Assembly: GCA_015057205.1 (NCBI GenBank)
Contig: SVEW01000063.1
Coordinates: 1-13,490, forward strand
Source of the DNA: Lachnospiraceae bacterium
GTDB lineage: Bacteria; Bacillota; Clostridia; Lachnospirales; Lachnospiraceae
Direction of reading: 5' to 3'
Length of the DNA: 13,490 bases
The position numbers and the translations under genes were made by a program. Below, piece after piece: positions 7,488 through 13,254 of the stretch; the first letter of the stretch is position 1, and every line of letters begins with the position of its first letter. The notes beneath the pieces were generated by a model. It ran no database searches. It had not been told where the DNA came from and saw only the letters and a list, made by a program, of their open reading frames with translations.

Positions 7488-8333
7488 CTATATGCACACA
7501 CTTTCATGTCGATTTACATGACAACAGATATTAACCGCCAGGGGCATTCCTGCAATATGCGTCGGATACGTTTCAATATGTAGTCCAAAAGCTGTGGTAT
7601 CTCCCGACAAGCCCGCCGGTCCAATCTGCAACGCGTTAATCCGGCGAAAAGCCTCTTCTTCCAGTTTGCGAATGTGTGGCTTTTCCGACTTCGCATCCAC
7701 CGGAAGGGTTAAGGCATGTTTTGCCATCTTCGCAGCCAGTTCAAAATCACCGCCAAGACCAACGCCAACAACCAGCGGTGGACAGGCATTCGGCCCCGCT
7801 AACTTCACGGTTTCGATAATTTTGTCCAAGACACCTTCTTCGCCGTCTGCCGGCTTCAACATGTAAATACGACTCATATTCTCGCTTCCAAAGCCCTTGG
7901 CGGTAAAGGTAATGTGTACCTGGTCTCCCGGCACAATGTCATAGTGAATGATGGCCGGGGTGTTGTCTTTGGTATTCTCGCGCAAAAGCGGATCAGCCAC
8001 CACGGATTTACGCAAATATCCATCTACGTAACCCTGGCGCACCCCTTCGTTGATGGCATCCGTAAGGCTGCCGCCCACCACGTGTACATCCTGTCCCACT
8101 TCTACGAAAAGCACCACCATACCCGTATCCTGACAAATGGGAATGCGTTCTTCTTTGGCAATGCGAAGATTTTCCTGCAATTGACCCAAAATCTCCTTGG
8201 CTAGCGTACCGGTTTCCTTCTCGGCAGCGGTATTTAGCGCTTTTTCCATATCCGGCGAAAGTTCATGGGTTGCCTTAATGCATAGCTGCTTCACAGTCTC
8301 TACAATCACCGAAGTCTCAATTTCTCTACACAT
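7488..8333 (-). CDS. Class I (Fe-S) fumarate hydratase, alpha subunit
   Basis: This is the 281-residue catalytic alpha subunit. The expected [4Fe-4S] ligands are C67 in PICQDTGM, C184 in NACPP, and C270/C271 in the CCHVNRH motif near the C-terminus. TKDNTPAIIHYDIVPGD and KGFGSENMSRIYML are further family segments. Such two-subunit enzymes are oxygen-sensitive and common in anaerobes. The start is ATG 8333: it lies 7 bases after GGAGGG, and the remaining length fits the family. A longer upstream extension to 8432 is malic enzyme coding sequence read in another frame. The first 8 bp overlap the malic enzyme stop (ATGTGTAG), so the two are translationally coupled. As with the beta subunit, tartrate dehydratase cannot be excluded formally. 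Confidence 0.93.
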   Translation of the reverse strand: MCREIETSVIVETVKQLCIKATHELSPDMEKALNTAAEKETGTLAKEILGQLQENLRIAKEERIPICQDTGMVVLFVEVGQDVHVVGGSLTDAINEGVRQGYVDGYLRKSVVADPLLRENTKDNTPAIIHYDIVPGDQVHITFTAKGFGSENMSRIYMLKPADGEEGVLDKIIETVKLAGPNACPPLVVGVGLGGDFELAAKMAKHALTLPVDAKSEKPHIRKLEEEAFRRINALQIGPAGLSGDTTAFGLHIETYPTHIAGMPLAVNICCHVNRHESVCI

Positions 8334-9489
8334 GAGCGTCCCTCCAGGCTTTGGCAACGTATTCTGCCACCCGGTCAGCCACCCGCTTATCAAACGCCGA
8401 TGGAATGATGTACTCCGGATTGCGCTCCTCATCCGAAACTAAACTGGCAATGGCTCTTGCCGCAGCCAACTTCATATCGTAAGTAATATCCCTTGCTCGC
8501 GCCATCAAAGCACCCTTGAATAAGCCTGGGAAACAAAGCACGTTATTAATCTGGTTCGGATAATCACTTCTTCCGGTACCAATGACATAAATACCCGCCT
8601 CTTTGGCATCTTCGTAGGTGATTTCCGGATTCGGGTTCGCCATGGCAAAACAAATGGCCTTTTCATTCATGGTTCTGGCCATGTCCACCGTCAACACACC
8701 CGGTGCCGATACACCAATGAAGGCATCTGCCCCTTTGATGGCATCCTGCAATAATCCGGTTTCATTATTCGGATTGGTAATCTCAGCAATGGCGGCCAAA
8801 TGTGCCGGCATTCCCTCTTTTCCACGATAAAGCACGCCGTCCTTATCACATACAATCAAGTTCTTTACGCCGGCATGCAGTAACATTCTGCAAATAGCGC
8901 CACCGGCACTGCCGGCACCGTTTAACACAAGCTTGATATCCTCAATGTTCTTATCTACCACCTTAAGGGCATTCAAAAGCGCCGCTGTCACCACAATGGC
9001 GGTTCCGTGCTGGTCATCGTGAAATACCGGAATGTCCAGCTCCTCTTCTAAGCGCTTTTCAATTTCTAAACAACGTGGGGCGGAAATATCTTCTAAGTTG
9101 ATTCCGCCAAATCCCGGTGCAATCAGCTTCACAGCTTTGATAATTTCTTCGGTATCTTTGGTGTCGAGGCATATTGGGAATGCATCCACACCGGCGAATT
9201 CTTTAAACAAAATCGCCTTTCCCTCCATAACCGGCAAAGCTGCCTTCGGACCGATATCCCCAAGTCCCAATACGGCCGTACCGTCTGTAACCACAGCCAC
9301 CATATTGCCTTTGGCCGTGTAGGTATACACATCCTCCGGGTTGTCATGAATTTCCAGGCAAGGCTGCGCCACACCCGGCGTATAGGCGGTGCTTAAGTCA
9401 TCTTTATTTTCCACCTTAACCTTGCTAACAACCTCCAGTTTTCCCCGATGGGTTCTGTGCATTTCTAATGCTTTCTTCTTGTAGTCCAT
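8326..9489 (-). CDS. NAD(P)-dependent malic enzyme
   Basis: This 387-residue short bacterial malic enzyme oxidatively decarboxylates malate to pyruvate and CO2. Visible motifs: AYTPGVAQPC (35-44) with the catalytic tyrosine Y36; MEGKAILFKEF (88-98) with lysine K91; metal-binding NLEDISAP (E133, D134) and FHDDQHGTA (D158, D159); a Rossmann loop NGAGSAGGA (190-198); and NQINN (312-316). An acidic residue after the second Rossmann strand (VCDKDG, D215) suggests NAD over NADP, an inference. There is no C-terminal phosphotransacetylase domain, unlike long MaeB. The ATG at 9489 follows AGAGGT. It is the first gene of the malic enzyme-fumarase-malQ transcript, and its promoter lies in repeat copy 1. 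Confidence 0.95.
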   Translation of the reverse strand: MDYKKKALEMHRTHRGKLEVVSKVKVENKDDLSTAYTPGVAQPCLEIHDNPEDVYTYTAKGNMVAVVTDGTAVLGLGDIGPKAALPVMEGKAILFKEFAGVDAFPICLDTKDTEEIIKAVKLIAPGFGGINLEDISAPRCLEIEKRLEEELDIPVFHDDQHGTAIVVTAALLNALKVVDKNIEDIKLVLNGAGSAGGAICRMLLHAGVKNLIVCDKDGVLYRGKEGMPAHLAAIAEITNPNNETGLLQDAIKGADAFIGVSAPGVLTVDMARTMNEKAICFAMANPNPEITYEDAKEAGIYVIGTGRSDYPNQINNVLCFPGLFKGALMARARDITYDMKLAAARAIASLVSDEERNPEYIIPSAFDKRVADRVAEYVAKAWRDAHV

Positions 9490-9527
9490 TTTTTGTTACC
9501 TCTTGTTTATAGTTTTCTCACCCTTTT

Positions 9528-9556
9528 ATTATATAAAGCATTTGACGAAAAAACAA
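9528..9556 (-). promoter_or_regulatory. Promoter for malic enzyme - fumarase - malQ, inside repeat copy 1
   Basis: Reading leftward, the -35 is TTGTTT (9556-9551, weak, TTG match only), the spacer is 17 bp, and the -10 is consensus TATAAT (9533-9528). The expected start near 9521 leaves a leader of about 31 nt. The -10 coincides exactly with the left edge of the 52-bp repeat. Confidence 0.6.
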
Positions 9557-9579
9557 TGGATTGCTAAAATATATTCGTT
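9528..9579. repeat. 52-bp exact direct repeat, copy 1 (bidirectional promoter)
   Basis: This is identical base for base to 10329-10380, offset by 801 bp; the flanking bases differ at both ends. It contains the leftward malic enzyme promoter (9528-9556). It also contains a rightward promoter, TTGACG (9542-9547), 17 bp, TAAAAT (9565-9570), which in this copy points into the 3' end of the zinc-ribbon gene as antisense. Confidence 0.95.
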
Positions 9580-9600
9580 GTTTTACCGTTGAAAAAGTAA

Positions 9601-9651
9601 AAGCAAAAAAACTGCAGTACCCATTAGATTTACTGGAATTACTACAGTTTT
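9601..9651 (-). terminator. Hairpin terminator after the zinc-ribbon gene
   Basis: On the minus strand a 12-bp stem pairs AAAACTGTAGTA (9651-9640) with TACTGCAGTTTT (9619-9608), including one G-U wobble, around a 20-nt loop. TTTGCTTTTACTTTTT follows. Read rightward, the wobble becomes a C-A mismatch but the stem is still followed by TTTTGGTTCTTTCTT. It may therefore also stop the rightward transcript from repeat copy 1, giving an RNA of roughly 75 nt. Confidence 0.7.
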
Positions 9652-9687
9652 GGTTCTTTCTTAACTTTCAAAAAAAACATTATTTTT

Positions 9688-10044
9688 TTAAGGAAATTCA
9701 GGCAGTTTAAATTTCTTTAATGCATCCAAATCATACCCAATTTGTTTCAGTTGCTCTTGATAATCTGGTTTTACACTCAAATCGCTTATGCAACCATTTT
9801 TCACCCATTTAATGCGCAAAAAACGCCACGCAACATCTTCCGGAACCGTGTCCTCCATCGTATACGAAGCAATCTCCGGAACCATTTGACAAAGTGCTTC
9901 CCGATTACCATCTAGGTAATCTTCCAACAAGGTCCGCACACTCATGTCATCATCGAAACCATATTCATTACCGCAGCATTCACAAATATCGCCGAGTAAT
10001 AAATCCTCCTGGCTGTTCCAACCACATATTCTACAAATTGCCAT
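9688..10044 (-). CDS. Small zinc-ribbon protein of unknown function
   Basis: This 118-residue cytoplasmic protein has an N-terminal four-cysteine cluster, CRIC (C4, C7) and CECC (C21, C23, C24), followed by GNEYGFDDD: a probable zinc ribbon. The rest is acidic and helical with W73, RIKWVKNG (77-84) and a PDYQEQLKQIGYD segment. The combination C..C...CxCCG-x-x-(F/Y)GFDD plus (R)xKWxxNG resembles a widespread group of short uncharacterised Firmicute proteins with CPCC-type ribbons, some of which I recall near toxin or contact-system genes. That link is recollection, not evidence. The start has AGGGGA 10 bases upstream, and the ATG overlaps a preceding stop codon (TAATG). The gene is enclosed by the two 52-bp repeats, and the surrounding non-coding DNA is AT-rich. 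No enzymatic motif is seen. Confidence 0.8.
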   Translation of the reverse strand: MAICRICGWNSQEDLLLGDICECCGNEYGFDDDMSVRTLLEDYLDGNREALCQMVPEIASYTMEDTVPEDVAWRFLRIKWVKNGCISDLSVKPDYQEQLKQIGYDLDALKKFKLPEFP

Positions 10045-10197
10045 TACTTAATCTTCCCCTGAAAAGAATCCAATTTTTTATCAACTTCAAAAACTTTATG
10101 TAACCTCTCTTGAGCTTGTAAACTTAGCGAATTTATTCACTCTTATGCTCTCCTCGTATAATTGTTTTACCGCCATCCCTTTGTAGCGTTCATGCAC
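10044..10197 (-). pseudogene. Possible decayed small reading frame upstream of the zinc-ribbon gene
   Basis: Two short minus-strand frames overlap here. The first (10197-10096) encodes HERYKGMAVKQLYEESIRVN and then stops. The second (10136-10044) has no start codon, encodes a helical stretch ending KKLDSFQGKIK, and its TAA overlaps the zinc-ribbon ATG as TAATG. A single +1 shift between about 10140 and 10110 joins them into one helical peptide of roughly 50 residues. The stop-start overlap is typical of coupled genes, which suggests a real gene once ended here. The alternative is an untranslated leader with chance frames. The likely transcription start (near 10193) lies inside the first frame, so its 5' end is doubtful. 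Confidence 0.3.
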
Positions 10198-10199
10198 CC

Positions 10200-10229
10200 A
10201 TTATATCGCGACAAATCGCGCAAAGTCAA
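10200..10229 (-). promoter_or_regulatory. Promoter for the zinc-ribbon gene
   Basis: Reading leftward, the -35 is TTGACT (10229-10224), the spacer is 18 bp and the -10 is consensus TATAAT (10205-10200). The predicted start near 10193 gives a leader of about 150 nt to the ATG at 10044. The spacer contains the palindrome at 10207-10220. Confidence 0.65.
10207..10220. promoter_or_regulatory. Candidate operator inside the promoter spacer
   Basis: CGCGACAAATCGCG is a perfect 5-bp inverted repeat (CGCGA/TCGCG) with a 4-bp centre, lying between the -35 and -10. It is GC-rich in an AT-rich spacer, and its position is ideal for repression. The regulator is unknown. Confidence 0.45.
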
Positions 10230-10276
10230 CGCATTTTCGTAACATAATTGATTTTTCTTTCAAGCACCAGGGCAAA

Positions 10277-10301
10277 TTGACACAAATATTTGTATAGTCA
10301 A
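10277..10301. promoter_or_regulatory. Nested palindrome, possible regulator site
   Basis: The perfect 12-bp palindrome ACAAATATTTGT (10282-10293) is flanked by TTGAC (10277-10281) and GTCAA (10297-10301), the outer arms being off-centre by 3 bp. It lies about 40 bp upstream of the DUF4317 promoter and about 48 bp upstream of the zinc-ribbon promoter, so it could serve either. No -10 fits the embedded TTGACA. Confidence 0.35.
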
Positions 10302-10328
10302 AAAATAGCGCATGTTGTAAATTCTAAA

Positions 10329-10380
10329 ATTATATAAAGCATTTGACGAAAAAACAATGGATTGCTAAAATATATTCGTT
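10329..10380. repeat. 52-bp exact direct repeat, copy 2 (bidirectional promoter)
   Basis: This is identical to 9528-9579. Here the rightward promoter serves the DUF4317 gene, and the repeat's right edge falls about 9 bases past the -10, near the transcription start. The leftward promoter (TTGTTT 10357-10352, TATAAT 10334-10329) points toward the zinc-ribbon gene and could add transcription to it. Confidence 0.95.
10343..10371 (+). promoter_or_regulatory. Promoter for the DUF4317 gene, inside repeat copy 2
   Basis: The -35 is TTGACG (10343-10348, 5 of 6), the spacer is 17 bp and the -10 is TAAAAT (10366-10371, 5 of 6). The expected start near 10378 gives a leader of about 25 nt ending in AAAGGAG and the ATG at 10403. 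Confidence 0.75.
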
Positions 10381-10402
10381 ACGATATTTGAAAGGAGTCA
10401 CT

Positions 10403-11572
10403 ATGAACAAGAAAGAAATCGCAGAACTTCGCAAGCAATATACCCCACAGAAAAGTAGTATCGACCGCATCTGCGGCTGCTACGTGGATGCCGAGAAGAA
10501 TATTAAATTTAAAATGAAACAGGCCTTCTTCTCTCTTCCGGAGGAAGAAGAATTTAAATACTTTGATTTATTAAAAAAGACCTTTTCCGGCGGTCTTGGC
10601 ACTAACCTTTTTTCCATGGAATTTCCATTGGAAGCGGAAGAAGAAGGTGGTACCCAGGAATTTCTTTATCGCCTTCGTGAAAGCAAGTTAAACGACGAAG
10701 TGCTTTTGGACGAATTCTACGACCGCATCATCGCTAATTACGATTACGGCGAGAATTATTACATCATTCTGATTCACTGCTGCTATGACGTGCCCGGCAA
10801 GGCCTCAGACGGCATGGAGATGGAGGATGCTTCCGATACGGTATTCGAGTACATTCATTGTGCCATTTGCCCGGTTGGCTTGTCCAAAGCCGGACTTGGT
10901 TATAACCCGGAAGAGAATATTATGTCCGAGCGTATTCGCGATTGGGTTGTGGACAGACCGGCTACCGGATTTTTGTTCCCATCCTTTAACGACCGCGCAA
11001 CAGACTTACACAGTGTGCTTTACTACAGCAAAAACCCGAAGGAAATTCATCCGGAATTTATTGACGGCGTCCTTGGAAGCTACATGGCCCAGTCTTCGGT
11101 TTCCCAGAAGGAGGCTTTCCAGAATCTCGTAATTGAGACCCTAGAGGAAGATTGTGATTTTGACGTAATTAAGAATATCCATGAGAACATTCAGGAACTG
11201 ATTGAATTAAACCAGGATAATCCGGATCCGGTTACCGTAACCAAGGATGAGATGAAGCAGATTTTCTACGATAGCGGCGCTTCCGATGAGAAGATGGAGG
11301 ACTTCGACTTAGAATATGAAGCCTATGCAGGCAAAGATACACCGCTTATGGCAACCAATATCTCCTCACCACGCTCCTTTGCCATCGAAACACCGGATAT
11401 CACCGTGAAAGTGAAACCGGAACGTCTTGACCTGATTCAGACGAAAATCATTGACGGACGCCAGTGTTTGGTAATCGCCGTGGACTCCCATTTACAGGTA
11501 AACGGCGTAGATGTAAAGACCTTCGCCGGAATCGAACTTCCGGGAGAAGAAGTCGAAGAAGAAAACGAATAG
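10403..11572 (+). CDS. DUF4317 family protein
   Basis: This 389-residue protein of unknown function resembles the DUF4317 family over its length, recognised from MNKKEIAELRKQYTP at the start, RICGCYVDAEKN (22-33), FSLPEEEEFKYFDLLKKTFSGGLGTN, YGENYYIILIHCCYDVPGKASDG, and ICPVGLSKAGL...RIRDWVVDRP. There is no signal peptide or membrane segment; it is acidic, with an EEVEEENE tail, and should be cytoplasmic. I use the ATG at 10403, with AAAGGAG 5 bases upstream. A longer in-frame start at 10343 is rejected because it lies in the -35 element of the promoter. The gene is monocistronic between its own promoter and a strong terminator. No catalytic motif is apparent, and no role can be inferred from its neighbours. 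Confidence 0.9.
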   Translation: MNKKEIAELRKQYTPQKSSIDRICGCYVDAEKNIKFKMKQAFFSLPEEEEFKYFDLLKKTFSGGLGTNLFSMEFPLEAEEEGGTQEFLYRLRESKLNDEVLLDEFYDRIIANYDYGENYYIILIHCCYDVPGKASDGMEMEDASDTVFEYIHCAICPVGLSKAGLGYNPEENIMSERIRDWVVDRPATGFLFPSFNDRATDLHSVLYYSKNPKEIHPEFIDGVLGSYMAQSSVSQKEAFQNLVIETLEEDCDFDVIKNIHENIQELIELNQDNPDPVTVTKDEMKQIFYDSGASDEKMEDFDLEYEAYAGKDTPLMATNISSPRSFAIETPDITVKVKPERLDLIQTKIIDGRQCLVIAVDSHLQVNGVDVKTFAGIELPGEEVEEENE

Positions 11573-11575
11573 AAC

Positions 11576-11621
11576 AAACGAAATGGGGCTGTGTGTAGCC
11601 CCATTTCGTTTAATTTTTCTT
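11576..11621 (+). terminator. Strong rho-independent terminator after the DUF4317 gene
   Basis: A perfect 15-bp stem, AAACGAAATGGGGCT (11576-11590) with its exact complement at 11597-11611, closes a GTGTGT loop. AATTTTTCTT follows. It begins 3 bases after the stop codon. In reverse it is followed by TTGTTCT, so it may weakly stop the leftward operon that ends at 11640. Confidence 0.92.
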
Positions 11622-11639
11622 AACTAATATCTACTTTTC

Positions 11640-12437
11640 CTATGGTCTCGATTCCACAATTGCTTTTTTAATTTTTTTAACTGAAATGTTTTTATCAAAT
11701 TCTATCGTATAAATTATTTCCGACGTTCCGTCTGACACTCTTGTCTCTTTGTCGTAACGATTGATTCCGACTTTATGCTTCTCATCCAATGCCGTTCTCT
11801 CTTTGCCTACATCATCCACAAATCCTACATAGAGAGAAGGAATTGAATGTTTTGTAAGCAATCGCGCACCCATCGACGAAACATAAACGGTTCCATCCGC
11901 CACTTTATACGCAGTTTCAGGTTCCGACACATCAAACCATACTTTTTCCTCTCGTTCTGGAGTTTGTGTCACCAACAAGAAATAATCTCCATTTTTTTCA
12001 TCTTTCCCACTAACACTCCAGATTCCTACAAATCGCTCCTTGATGAAGAGCTTATCCCCCTCTAGACTATAATATCCTTCCAAATTTCCCGGGATAGTAA
12101 GGCGAAAACTAAACTCACCATTTTCTCCAAAACGATTTCTTCTTCCATCAATCGGTTCTGTTTTTCCATCTTTTTCAATTGATACTTCCGGTTTTCCACC
12201 TTTTTTCGTGACACAAAAAACGGCTTCTCCCATCGAGGTCCGCTTCTCGTATTTCCGTTCTAGCAACGCAACCGTATAATCACCAAATGTATACGTTTCT
12301 AAGGCTTTCTTACCCTTATACTTATCCGTCATTTCCGTACTATCATTTGCTGTTGCCCAAAAATATAACCGAAAGCCTAAAACCACCAGAATCATGCAGA
12401 TGCATGTTCCCCAAAAAATGATTCCCTTTTTCTTCAT
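11640..12437 (-). CDS. Membrane-anchored protein of unknown function
   Basis: A 265-residue protein I do not recognise. An N-terminal basic MKKK precedes one hydrophobic helix (about 5-27, containing CICMILVVLGF), which fits an uncleaved signal anchor or signal peptide. There is no clear lipobox, although C12 and C14 lie in the helix. The rest (about 28-265) is charged and beta-rich, with many short alternating segments such as YTFGDYTVALLERKYEKR, FSFRLTIPGNLEGYYSLEGDKLFIKERF and DGTVYVSSMGARLL. It should lie outside the membrane. The start has GGAG 7 bases upstream. It lies 19 bp after the methyltransferase and so is probably co-transcribed. No catalytic motif is seen. Confidence 0.75.
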   Translation of the reverse strand: MKKKGIIFWGTCICMILVVLGFRLYFWATANDSTEMTDKYKGKKALETYTFGDYTVALLERKYEKRTSMGEAVFCVTKKGGKPEVSIEKDGKTEPIDGRRNRFGENGEFSFRLTIPGNLEGYYSLEGDKLFIKERFVGIWSVSGKDEKNGDYFLLVTQTPEREEKVWFDVSEPETAYKVADGTVYVSSMGARLLTKHSIPSLYVGFVDDVGKERTALDEKHKVGINRYDKETRVSDGTSEIIYTIEFDKNISVKKIKKAIVESRP

Positions 12438-12456
12438 CCCTTTTCTCCTTTATTTC

Positions 12457-13248
12457 CTAATGATCTGATTCATCCTTCTTCTCCTTAATCCCATGTATCA
12501 TAAACATTGGCGTTGCACGATAATTCAGCAACTCCTCCGCAGAATATACCAATTTTCCTACATTTTCATTCACGTCTAACCGAAAGTATGGCTGCAATAC
12601 CTTAACATCCCACGCCGGACGTATTTCTTTACTTAGCGGCATCTGTAATGCAATTGCCTCCATTGCCGGAATATCCGTATGAGTATAATGATCGTATACT
12701 CCATTTCTTTCAACGGCCGCCCGGTCTTGTTCGTAAGCAATCCGTTCCTGTTTATCAAATAAATACCGATACCAATTCGCATCAAAATTCAAAAGAAGAC
12801 CGCCTTCTTTCAACACACGATGCCACTCGAGGTAGGCTTTCTCTGGATTTTGCAAATTCCAGGTCACGTTTCTAGATACAATCACATCAAAGGATTCATC
12901 CGGAAAAAACATGGAATCTGCCTCCATTTTCCACAAGGAAACATGATCACGAAATTTCTTGGTATTCTGACTGGCTTCTTCTAGCATCGCCTCGGTACAA
13001 TCAATTCCGGTTACATGATATCCGGCAGCAGCCAAAAGCGTTGCAAAAAAACCGGGACCGGTACCTACATCCAGAACTTCTACACTATGACTATCCCGTT
13101 CCGGAAGATGCTCCTTAATTAACTGGTGCAATAGTCGTATCCATTTCACGCCTTGCTCGCCCAATAACTCTTTTTGATTATAGTCTGAATAGCTCCGAGC
13201 CCGGTCAGTCCAGTATCGCATCGTCTCTCTTAATAACTCATTTCCCAT
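12457..13248 (-). CDS. Class I SAM-dependent methyltransferase
   Basis: This is a 263-residue methyltransferase, numbered here from the upstream GTG (13254). The SAM-binding motif I is VEVLDVGTGPGFFA (58-71), the acidic residue ending strand 2 is D85 in VTGIDCTEAML, then EADSMFFPDESFDVIVSRNVTWNL (starting at residue 111) and the post-motif VLKEGGLLLNFDANWYRYLF. These match the UbiE/MenG-like Methyltransf_11 type. The C-terminal third (about 165-265) is specific and presumably binds the substrate, which is unknown. The start is either ATG 13248 (AGGA 9 bases upstream, chosen) or GTG 13254, which directly abuts the stop of the preceding GGDEF gene (TGAGTG). Either way the genes are coupled. Confidence 0.88.
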   Translation of the reverse strand: MGNELLRETMRYWTDRARSYSDYNQKELLGEQGVKWIRLLHQLIKEHLPERDSHSVEVLDVGTGPGFFATLLAAAGYHVTGIDCTEAMLEEASQNTKKFRDHVSLWKMEADSMFFPDESFDVIVSRNVTWNLQNPEKAYLEWHRVLKEGGLLLNFDANWYRYLFDKQERIAYEQDRAAVERNGVYDHYTHTDIPAMEAIALQMPLSKEIRPAWDVKVLQPYFRLDVNENVGKLVYSAEELLNYRATPMFMIHGIKEKKDESDH

Positions 13249-13254
13249 ATACAC

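Noticed and set aside
8334..8432. Longer N-terminus for fumarase alpha
   Set aside because: The extension is the malic enzyme 3' end read out of frame; ATG 8333 has a GGAGGG site and gives family length.
9578..10172. Shared 11-mer TTGTTTTACCG at 9578-9588 and 10162-10172
   Set aside because: Short, AT-rich, no conserved context; a chance match cannot be excluded and it does not extend the 52-bp repeat.
10277..10305. A plus-strand promoter starting with consensus TTGACA at 10277
   Set aside because: No acceptable -10 at 16-18 bp spacing (AAAAAA); TATAGT lies only 10 bp away.
9528..10380. Insertion sequence or CRISPR array
   Set aside because: There are only two repeat copies 749 bp apart, no transposase, no terminal inverted repeats and no regular spacers.
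10343..10402. Longer N-terminus for the DUF4317 protein
   Set aside because: The upstream start lies in the -35 element of its own promoter; the ATG at 10403 has AAAGGAG at proper spacing and a family-typical MNKKEI start.
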